Below are positions 36,927-42,263 of a DNA stretch of 64,000 nucleotides, one piece after another. Made by a program: the position numbers and the translations under genes. Source of the stretch: Elainella sp. Prado103 (lineage in GTDB: Bacteria; Cyanobacteriota; Cyanobacteriia; Elainellales; Elainellaceae). Positions within the stretch are counted from its first letter, which is position 1, and every line of letters begins with the position of its first letter. Below the pieces are notes generated by a model. The model was not told the origin of the DNA and did no database searches. It saw only the letters and a list, made by a program, of their open reading frames with translations. Location: contig JALOOM010000030.1 in the NCBI GenBank assembly GCA_025454395.1, positions 1-64,000 of the forward strand, in the 5' to 3' direction.

Positions 36927-37753
36927 TCCAGCCCGGTTAGGGTGGCGTTCGCACCATCAGCAATGGCGGTGATGATGCCCGCGTAGGGGTTAGTCTGGTT
37001 GATTTCGTAAGAGCCGCCACCCGGCATCAACGCAATGCCCTGCCCAACCTGAGCCTGAACCCCATAGTTCAGAAAAACCGTGGCCGCAGATGAGCGGTTC
37101 ACTAGCGTGAGTTGCAGCCGGTTAGGGTTGATGGGTAGGAGCTGGGTTGAGTTGGTGCCGACTGTCCAGCTATAGGGAGTACAGGATTGAATCGATCGCG
37201 GCTCGTTGGGAAGAACAGTTGCTTCTTCCTTAGCAGAGCCGAAAACTACCACTTCATCAGTGTTCTGTAGAAGTCCATACCCGGCATCGAGGAGCCTAGC
37301 CAGGATCCGACTGCCAGCAGCAATATTGATCAGCCCGTTGTCAGTAAAGTAGGGCATTAGGTTGACATGATAGTAAGGCAGCCGATTGACTAAAGACACA
37401 CTAGCAATGACCACAGCCGGATGAGATGGGGATTCTAGTAGCAACTCTAGCTCTTTACGGGGTGATTTCCATTCCATATCACGAACCGCTGTAATCCGCT
37501 CGGTACGGCTAGACTCGATCGACAGTTCAGGAAGCTGCTGTTCTGAGATTGAGCTGATATCAACCTTCATACGAAAGTCAGTGATAAACCCGTAATATCG
37601 GACGGTTGACACCCGATCCCAGGGAGTTACAACAGCCGGTTCATAGAGTGAAATCAATTGATTTCCTGATGCCGCTGTAAAGCGTCGCAAAATTTGAGCA
37701 GAGCGTGAATAAACTTGTAGTTCCACTGTTTCTGAAGCAATCAATTTCATCAT
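36917..37753 (-). CDS. unknown beta-rich protein with virion-like C-terminal module
   Basis: 278 residues. The N-terminal ~180 residues are beta-rich (TVELQVYSRSAQILRRFTAA, YYGFITDFRMKVDISS). The last ~75 residues (NPNRLQLTLVNRSSAATVFL, LMPGGGSYEINQTNPYAG) resemble a small beta-sandwich often seen in phage head or tail proteins, in which a numeric column of 'nodes' is decorated. I cannot name a family. ATGATG at 37748-37753 gives two possible starts. Confidence 0.65.
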   Translation of the reverse strand: MMKLIASETVELQVYSRSAQILRRFTAASGNQLISLYEPAVVTPWDRVSTVRYYGFITDFRMKVDISSISEQQLPELSIESSRTERITAVRDMEWKSPRKELELLLESPSHPAVVIASVSLVNRLPYYHVNLMPYFTDNGLINIAAGSRILARLLDAGYGLLQNTDEVVVFGSAKEEATVLPNEPRSIQSCTPYSWTVGTNSTQLLPINPNRLQLTLVNRSSAATVFLNYGVQAQVGQGIALMPGGGSYEINQTNPYAGIITAIADGANATLTGLECI

Positions 37754-37773
37754 TGTAGAGTTGATGAGGATTG

Positions 37774-37944
37774 CTAGTAGATTTCCAGCTTTCCAAGTAT
37801 GACTTGGATCTGTTCAGCAGTGAAGCTCAGCTTTAGATCAGCACTCACCCAGATTTCTATAGAGCCGTTCAATCTGGCACGTCCCAACGCTTGAAACAGA
37901 AGATACTCCATTAAAACCCGCTCGCTGGGGGAGAGGGAATGCAT
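37774..37944 (-). CDS. small unknown protein (56 aa) in the virion-like operon
   Basis: A 56-residue frame (MHSLSPSERVLMEYLLFQAL ... IQVILGKLEIY) filling the gap between its two neighbours. Its ATG starts one base after the upstream stop codon, and its own stop is 20 bases before the next start. The protein is amphipathic and helical, with no membrane segment. Position and spacing are the main support. Confidence 0.55.
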   Translation of the reverse strand: MHSLSPSERVLMEYLLFQALGRARLNGSIEIWVSADLKLSFTAEQIQVILGKLEIY

Positions 37945-37945
37945 T

Positions 37946-38293
37946 CTATTCCCTAGGTTGGTAGTCGCTGGTTTTGACTAGGAAGCGCTCGATCTGGTTC
38001 ACTCTAGCAGCTAAACGATCTGAATCGTTTTTAGTCCTAGCTCGCAAATGATTAACCAGCTCTTTATTGCCGTTCACCGCCAAAATCAACTTATCGTTTA
38101 GTGCCTCTAATTGAGTACTTCTGAGTTGAGATTGATGGGATAGTTGCCCAATTGCCTGATCCACTTCTCTAATTTGGACTTCTAAACGATCCTCTATTCC
38201 CTTAAGTAAGTTAAATAACTTCCAAAGTGCAGCAATTAAGGGAATAAGAAAAATGATGAATGCAAATATTTGAGATTGAATTTCTGGGTTCAT
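37946..38293 (-). CDS. small membrane protein with coiled coil
   Basis: 115 residues from the ATG at 38293, with AAGGA about ten bases upstream. One N-terminal membrane helix (~residues 8-25, IFAFIIFLIPLIAALWKL) is followed by a long heptad-type coiled coil (LLKGIEDRLEVQIREVDQAI, then LEALNDKLILAVNGNKELVN). In phage operons such proteins include holin-like and spanin-like proteins, but the match is only to this general shape. It is the sole clear membrane-anchored small protein of the operon and thus the best guess for a lysis or membrane-tethering role. Confidence 0.65.
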   Translation of the reverse strand: MNPEIQSQIFAFIIFLIPLIAALWKLFNLLKGIEDRLEVQIREVDQAIGQLSHQSQLRSTQLEALNDKLILAVNGNKELVNHLRARTKNDSDRLAARVNQIERFLVKTSDYQPRE

Positions 38294-38313
38294 TTTAGAT
38301 TCCTTGTAGCCTA

Positions 38314-38733
38314 TCAAGGACTAATATCAAGGCAATCAATATCATTACCGTTATACTGCCAGACTTCTATAAAAACTTCACGCTGCCATTTTGGAAAGCG
38401 TAAGTTTAAAGTGATAGGAGGATTAATTATTTTGGGAAAATCTATGAGTGTGTAACGCCCCAAGCTGCAAACTTTACGCCAAGCGTCGATTGATACCAGA
38501 GTAGAACTACCACTAACTGGAGACGGTACAAGCATGGAAGCGTAAGCACCCACAAACCAGCGTGAAAGAGCATATTCACTAGAAACCCCTACCAGTGCAA
38601 CGTGAGAATTGACTGTAAAGTTCTGTTGCTCAATCTGCCAGTAGCGTAAACCAGAAGGTTGACCGATCAGGGTAGCAGTTGATATCAGTTGCCACTCAGA
38701 CGGCAAATTCAGATCCGGTAAGCGCCTGGTCAT
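38314..38733 (-). CDS. unknown 139-residue protein in the virion-like operon
   Basis: It overlaps the upstream gene's 3' end by 38 bases. Beta-rich and hydrophilic (SEWQLISTATLIGQPSGLRY, then YALSRWFVGAYASMLVPSPV, and REVFIEVWQYNGNDID). The pattern recalls phage baseplate or tail-completion proteins in a general way only. No signal peptide or catalytic motif. Confidence 0.6.
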   Translation of the reverse strand: MTRRLPDLNLPSEWQLISTATLIGQPSGLRYWQIEQQNFTVNSHVALVGVSSEYALSRWFVGAYASMLVPSPVSGSSTLVSIDAWRKVCSLGRYTLIDFPKIINPPITLNLRFPKWQREVFIEVWQYNGNDIDCLDISP

Positions 38734-38992
38734 GCTCTAGATCGTTAAAGTCAAAAGCTTCTTCATCATCATCTATCGTTGCTAAACGTTCATCATACTC
38801 ACCACCTTCTAGATACTCATCTAGTTCGGCAAAGGAGCATGGTTCTAGCAAGCCAGACTCAGCCCGCACGATAAAGGCAAACTCCCCCCCCCACCTGGCG
38901 GCCTCTTGCTGCCAATTTGGGGGGGGAGTTGCCAGAGCCAAATTAAACTCTGGATCACCAGGCAAGATCAAATTACTCTTCTTCACCACCAA
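38696..38992 (-). CDS. small acidic protein in the virion-like operon
   Basis: 98 residues, strongly acidic in the C-terminal half (LDEYLEGGEYDERLATIDDD, then EEAFDFNDLEHDQ). It overlaps the upstream gene by 20 bases and the downstream gene by 38. A short acidic protein just after a basic structural-type protein could be a scaffold or chaperone for it; this is speculation from position and charge. Confidence 0.6.
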   Translation of the reverse strand: MVVKKSNLILPGDPEFNLALATPPPNWQQEAARWGGEFAFIVRAESGLLEPCSFAELDEYLEGGEYDERLATIDDDEEAFDFNDLEHDQALTGSEFAV

Positions 38993-39566
38993 CTAGGGCC
39001 CAACCGGCCGGAAGTTCAGCATCAGATCCAGCAAAGGTGCTGATCGTGGTTCCGTCAGCATTCCGCTTATAAGCCTTGGTAGGTTTAGGGTAGCCACCAA
39101 AAACCAGATCAAAATTATCATCTGTGGTAGCAATATCCCGAATCCCTAATCCAGTTCTAGCAGTACCGATCGCGGTGTAGGTGTCTAAGGGCATGTTCCA
39201 GGCATACTTGATGTTGACTGCGCCAACCCCGGATCCAGTTTCAAACAAGACGTAAACTGGCTTGGAAAATGCACCCGATCCTTTGCCGCGTGCCTTGGCT
39301 CGCTTGCTGATTCTCCAACCGGCTGCCAGCGCACTTGTGCGACTGCCAGCATCAACAAAACTTGAAACAGTGCGGCCGGTAGCTCTAACCTTGAAGGCAC
39401 GGGCAGGTTTTGGAGAGTTCACACCAAACATGACACCCGCAGCGAGCGCACCTACGATCGGGGTATGGCCCAATTGGGTGCGCTCATCGGAATCAACTTG
39501 AGTGATGAACCCATAGCTGAAATTGGAGCGAGCAGAAGCTTTAACCGATACGCGGGTTCCCGCCAT
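38973..39566 (-). CDS. unknown basic protein with internal duplication; possible main structural protein
   Basis: 197 residues, Ala/Gly/Lys/Arg-rich and beta-like. It contains two related ~35-residue segments: PKPARAFKVRATGRTVSSF with ALAAGW (residues ~52-85) and PKPTKAYKRNADGTTISTF with ELPAGW (~160-190), aligned as PKP..A.K....G.T.S.F.....A..AGW. Internal duplication, basic charge and position near the 5' end of the operon would suit a coat-like protein. No known family is recognised. Confidence 0.65.
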   Translation of the reverse strand: MAGTRVSVKASARSNFSYGFITQVDSDERTQLGHTPIVGALAAGVMFGVNSPKPARAFKVRATGRTVSSFVDAGSRTSALAAGWRISKRAKARGKGSGAFSKPVYVLFETGSGVGAVNIKYAWNMPLDTYTAIGTARTGLGIRDIATTDDNFDLVFGGYPKPTKAYKRNADGTTISTFAGSDAELPAGWALVGGEEE

Positions 39567-39593
39567 AATTTATGCCTGATATTTCACTAAAGT

Positions 39594-39953
39594 TTAGAGT
39601 GCTGGATCTGCAATTGCATCCACAAAATCGCGGTTGATGTTCATTCTCACTGAGAGTGTGTAGTTAAACACTGAATACCAAATGCCGGATGAATCACGAA
39701 CCGGAGCACCGGAGGATGGAGCTGGGTAAGAGCGCAAATCTTGAGCATTTGATGGGTTAGCGTTGTAGTCATCCTGAGCACGGTTAGCGGCTTCAAGCAA
39801 CTTTGAAAGTGCTTCGGCCACTTTTTGATCAGTCAGAGCAACAGTTGTCTCACCCATTACAGCCCTCAGTGAGATTGTCACATCACCCGATGCTGAAACG
39901 ATCGAGTTTGCTGGCAATCTAGACTGAAGCTGAGTAAACGTCAAATCTGGCAT
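39594..39953 (-). CDS. first gene of the virion-like operon, unknown 119-residue protein
   Basis: Start at the ATG at 39953 because GAGAGGGG lies seven bases upstream; the longer frame to 39986 lacks support. The protein is Ala/Ser-rich and helical in the middle (ALTDQKVAEALSKLLEAANR), with a beta-rich end (GIWYSVFNYTLSVRMNIN). It has no membrane segment or motif I know. As the first gene with the strongest ribosome-binding site it is likely well expressed. Confidence 0.62.
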   Translation of the reverse strand: MPDLTFTQLQSRLPANSIVSASGDVTISLRAVMGETTVALTDQKVAEALSKLLEAANRAQDDYNANPSNAQDLRSYPAPSSGAPVRDSSGIWYSVFNYTLSVRMNINRDFVDAIADPAL

Positions 39954-40147
39954 AAAAAACCCCTCTCTGAACCTTACAATACCCAATCTTTAATCAGCTC
40001 ACCACTGTCACTTTTAGGTAGAAGTGGCAGTAAGCTAAATTAAGGGAAAGCTTGTACTGCAAGGGTTTGAAAAACTGAGGAGATTTATAAAGATATCAGT
40101 CCTCTCAGTTTTGTGGAATAGAGTATCTAAATTGAGAGGTATTGAAA
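39954..40147. promoter_or_regulatory. divergent promoter region between virion-like operon and recombinase
   Basis: A 194-base gap that must drive both the minus-strand operon and the plus-strand recombinase. An imperfect hairpin (ACTGAGGA at ~40075 against TCCTCTCAGT ending at 40109) is followed by TTTT. GAGAGGT recurs at 40134-40140 as the recombinase Shine-Dalgarno. No clear -35/-10 pairs were assigned. Confidence 0.45.
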
Positions 40148-40741
40148 GTGAAAAATAATCGACATGGACAAGCGGCGATCATGACCGATCGTGATCGATC
40201 GCTCATCCGTCGTCAGCTAAACAATGATTCTCACAAGCTGTTTTTTGATATCGCCTGTTGGACTGGTGAACGATGGGGGGCAATTGCTCAATTACAGGTG
40301 GGTGATGTCTATGCCGATCCGGTTCTATCAGTACCGCATGAGCAAATTACATTTAGGCGAGCCACTCGTAAGGCTTCACCCAATGGTGAGAGGTTTACTC
40401 GCCAAGTGTGGATTCACCCACATCTGCAAGATAGTTTACTGGCTTACAACCCAACCCTCAAAGGGTCGGATTGGCTTTTCCCGTCGCCATTGGGCAATCG
40501 GCCGATCAGCTTTAGCGCTTGCGACAAATGGTTTAGAACGGCTGTTCTAGAAGCAGGGTTAGACCACAAAGGGTTTTCGACACACAGCACCCGTCGCACG
40601 CTGATTACTAAGCTGAGTGAGCAGGGAACTGACTGGAAGGTGATCCAGGCTATTACTGGACATCGCGATATCAAAACTTTGGCCCGATATATCGAAGTTG
40701 ACACCAAACGAGTGAGCGCTGCACTTTCCGCAGTTTCGTAA
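40148..40741 (+). CDS. tyrosine recombinase, catalytic domain only
   Basis: 197 residues from the GTG at 40148, seven bases after AGAGGT (a TTG at 40142 is too close to it). Catalytic residues: Arg42 (TGERWGAI), a Lys in the beta-hairpin (about residue 75, RRATRKAS), His146 and Arg149 (THSTRRTL), His172 (TGHRDI) and the nucleophile Tyr181 (LARYIEV). There is no N-terminal core-binding (SAM-like) domain, and no room for one before the promoter region. Full phage integrases are 300-400 residues; stand-alone catalytic domains of ~200 residues occur in Fim-type switches and on some cyanobacterial plasmids. It probably integrates, excises or inverts this element. Confidence 0.9.
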   Translation: MKNNRHGQAAIMTDRDRSLIRRQLNNDSHKLFFDIACWTGERWGAIAQLQVGDVYADPVLSVPHEQITFRRATRKASPNGERFTRQVWIHPHLQDSLLAYNPTLKGSDWLFPSPLGNRPISFSACDKWFRTAVLEAGLDHKGFSTHSTRRTLITKLSEQGTDWKVIQAITGHRDIKTLARYIEVDTKRVSAALSAVS

Positions 40742-40870
40742 ATGGTTTGTGAAGCAGGCCACCAGGCAGCGGGATCCAGCATCCCGATCTTCATCTTCTG
40801 TCCAACAATGAGCGAGGCAGCGAGCCATAAGAATAGAGGTAGATCTAATGTACTTCCTAGATCTAGCGTA

Positions 40871-41128
40871 CTATTCACATGATGGCGGATCTGATCCGCT
40901 GTCGGTAGCTTTGCCCAAATAGCGCGATCGAAGCTTGCCACCTTCCCGCCAACGTTGGTAAAGGTAGGGGCCACATAATTCCTTCCCGCGCTTGATATAC
41001 TTCGCCTCAACCCAGCTTCCCGGCATGTTAGGGAGCAAATTGGAGGATGCACCCTCTTTATTGCTCCCTAACATGGTGAACAAATCTAGCTGATTGCCAA
41101 CATAGGGATTTTCAAGTTTTTGGGGCAT
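40871..41128 (-). CDS. small accessory-element protein with WREGGKLRSRYLGK motif
   Basis: 85 residues. The second half (GPYLYQRWREGGKLRSRYLG) is a motif I recall from many small cyanobacterial plasmid and phage proteins of unknown function; it is strongly basic and could bind nucleic acid. The middle of the gene contains a perfect 15-base inverted repeat and one copy of the candidate attachment repeat, so a recombination junction may lie inside it; if model A is right this gene is a chimera of element and flank. Confidence 0.6.
   Translation of the reverse strand: MPQKLENPYVGNQLDLFTMLGSNKEGASSNLLPNMPGSWVEAKYIKRGKELCGPYLYQRWREGGKLRSRYLGKATDSGSDPPSCE
41024..41075. repeat. perfect 15-bp inverted repeat with 22-base spacer
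   Basis: CATGTTAGGGAGCAA (41024-41038) is an exact inverted repeat of TTGCTCCCTAACATG (41061-41075). Inside the spacer GAGG and CCTC can extend the hairpin. The left arm contains the 13-base repeat also found at 32514-32526. The whole structure lies in the coding sequence of the 85-residue gene. Confidence 0.9.
41027..41039 (+). repeat. candidate right attachment repeat, model A
   Basis: GTTAGGGAGCAAA, the direct copy of 32514-32526, 286 bases after the recombinase stop codon, the usual place for an attachment site. It is also the left arm of a 15-base inverted repeat, so an alternative explanation as a binding site of another protein remains. Confidence 0.4.
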
Positions 41129-41178
41129 GGTGACACCCTAGCCAAATCACAGGCATACCCTGAAACGGGTGTAAAGGT

Positions 41179-41330
41179 CTATGGTTCTTCATCGTTGCCG
41201 AGTTCATCAACAACGGATTGCTGCAACGCTTCTAGCTCTATCAGCCATTCATTCATTTGATTAAGAAGGTCGGTTTGGGCTGCAATCAAGTGTCGCAATC
41301 GCTCTACTTGATTGCCGATAATTCCCCCAT
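41179..41330 (-). other. open frame after the RHH gene; overlapping ORF or frameshifted C-terminus
   Basis: This frame encodes QVERLRHLIAAQTDLLNQMN followed by EWLIELEALQQSVVDELGND, a convincing coiled coil, but has no ATG or GTG at its natural start. It is in the -1 frame of the ribbon-helix-helix gene and begins just where that gene stops. A frameshift, real or programmed, would join them into one DNA-binding-plus-coiled-coil protein; otherwise a TTG (first Leu of LRHL) or an upstream ATG at 41505 must be used. Confidence 0.45.
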
Positions 41331-41492
41331 CACTGAACGATCCTCCCTTGCAAACCGCTCTACCACTTCTGACATGCTGATGCCCAAAGCTTGAGCTTTG
41401 GACTGTAGCAGCCGCTTTGCCGTTGGTGTCAGCAATGCCTTGACTTGCTCGGTTTTCCCTTCCCCATAAAGGTTGTCTCTGATTTTCGGCAT
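41304..41492 (-). CDS. ribbon-helix-helix type regulator
   Basis: 62 residues from the ATG at 41492 (MPKIRDNLYGEGKTEQV). The segment VKALLTPTAKRLLQSKAQAL, then GISMSEVVERFAR, fits a ribbon-helix-helix (MetJ/Arc/CopG) fold: a strand with LTPTA followed by two helices and the GxSxSEVxE turn. Such dimers bind tandem operators. Four AGGTGAATAAC-type sites lie in the promoter between it and the divergent small genes, so it probably represses itself and them. The reading frame may continue past its stop by a -1 shift into a coiled coil. Confidence 0.68.
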   Translation of the reverse strand: MPKIRDNLYGEGKTEQVKALLTPTAKRLLQSKAQALGISMSEVVERFAREDRSVMGELSAIK

Positions 41493-41507
41493 CTTGGTTA
41501 GGCATAT

Positions 41508-41590
41508 AGGTGAATAACTCCCTGATTTTAGGTGAATAACAGTTGCATCGTTCTTCACCTAACTGTATTTTAGATCCTAGTTATTCACCT
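41508..41590. promoter_or_regulatory. iterated operator in the divergent promoter of the RHH gene
   Basis: AGGTGAATAAC at 41508-41518 and 41530-41540 (22-base spacing), its exact inverted copy GTTATTCACCT at 41580-41590, and a shorter inverted copy TTCACCT at 41554-41560. The sites fill the 112-base gap between the divergent genes. Two 22 bases apart would lie on the same face of the helix, as expected for cooperative RHH dimers. Confidence 0.72.
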
Positions 41591-41604
41591 AACTACAGTA
41601 AATT

Positions 41605-41784
41605 ATGACTAACAAACCTTGGACAATTTTCACCACTGTTCCAAACTCGATCAGCCCTCAACCGATCGCTAGCTATACACAGCGGGCCTGTGCAGAGCAG
41701 GCTTGCTGTTCCATCCGCCGTAAACTACCTTCAACGATCAGCGTATTTGTGGCATGGAACACCGAGGGGAAAACCCATGATTGA
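41605..41784 (+). CDS. small unknown protein (59 aa), first gene right of the operator
   Basis: 59 residues (MTNKPWTIFTTVPNSISPQP ...) starting at 41605. Its stop overlaps the next gene's start: that gene's ATG (41777) lies inside its last codons. A pattern of this kind (aromatic start, then RACAEQACCSIRRKL, then a strand) is seen in small cyanobacterial phage and plasmid proteins. Function unknown. Confidence 0.55.
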   Translation: MTNKPWTIFTTVPNSISPQPIASYTQRACAEQACCSIRRKLPSTISVFVAWNTEGKTHD

Positions 41785-42016
41785 TCCATTAGCCTTGGAC
41801 TGGGAAAAAGACGCGGTTAAGGAACTTGCAGATATGCTGAACTTGCTGGCTCAGGGTGAATTCGAGTCACCAGAAGCATTCTGTAACCGGATGGATGCCA
41901 GCAAAATGATGATTCTTACGATGTGGGGAGTTGCAACCGAAAAAACAAGACAGGATCTATGGAGTGCCAAACTTGCCATAGAGTCTGCCTTTAATCCGCC
42001 TGACGAGCTAGCCTAA
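41777..42016 (+). CDS. small unknown helical protein (79 aa)
   Basis: 79 residues from the ATG at 41777 (MIDPLALDWEKDAVKELADM), overlapping the previous gene by eight bases, so coupled to it. Helical and acidic, with no motif I recognise. The frame extends upstream in the ORF to 41690, but that part overlaps the 59-residue gene and is probably not translated. The candidate structured RNA begins a few bases after its stop. Confidence 0.55.
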   Translation: MIDPLALDWEKDAVKELADMLNLLAQGEFESPEAFCNRMDASKMMILTMWGVATEKTRQDLWSAKLAIESAFNPPDELA

Positions 42017-42019
42017 CGC

Positions 42020-42225
42020 CCTAGCGAAACGGAGGGTTGCCCCTCCGTCGCGGTAGCGTTGCAACCTATCGCACGTTGATCGGCTACTGTTTAGCGCTTC
42101 CAGAATGAAGCAAGCTTCAAGCTTCTGTTTATTCCCAAGCGCGGCATTGTCCGATCAACAAACCCTTCCAAGCCTTCAGAGTGAAGTAGACGACTTTGGG
42201 TGATTCTTAGGCGGGAAGGGTCTTA
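42020..42225 (+). ncRNA. candidate IS110-type bridge RNA
   Basis: The 247-base gap before the IS110-like gene folds by eye as follows. A 5' hairpin: GCG (42024-42026), bulge AA, ACGGAGGG (42029-42036), loop TTGC, CCCTCCGT (42041-42048), CGC. Stem A: GTTGATCGG (42075-42083) with CCGATCAAC (42151-42159), enclosing an internal loop (CTACTGTTTA / GGCATTGT), then GCGCTT (42094-42099) with AAGCGC (42137-42142), then an apical hairpin TGAAG-CAAG-CTTCA. Stem B: ACCCTTCC (42162-42169) with GGAAGGGT (42214-42221), enclosing a 44-base loop. A 5' hairpin plus two stems with guide loops, in the non-coding end just upstream of the recombinase, is the bridge-RNA architecture of IS110-group elements. Function and exact ends are inference. 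Confidence 0.6.
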
Positions 42226-42263
42226 AATTGCAGTCGATCACCCGTACTACAAGAGAATAGCCT

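Noticed and set aside
40074-40113. Hairpin with TTTT before the recombinase as a terminator
   Set aside because: The stem is imperfect, and the only upstream gene is divergent; more likely part of the promoter region.
32514-41039. Treating the 13-base repeat as proof of attachment sites
   Set aside because: In a 64-kb window dozens of 13-base repeats arise by chance; only the position of this pair makes it interesting, so it is kept as a model.
41690-41776. Upstream extension of the 79-residue gene
   Set aside because: It overlaps the 59-residue gene in another frame, and the ATG at 41777 fits a coupled start.
42029-42048. The 5' hairpin ACGGAGGG-TTGC-CCCTCCGT as a terminator of the small genes before it
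   Set aside because: No T-run follows, and it lines up with two further long stems, so it fits better as the first hairpin of the structured RNA.
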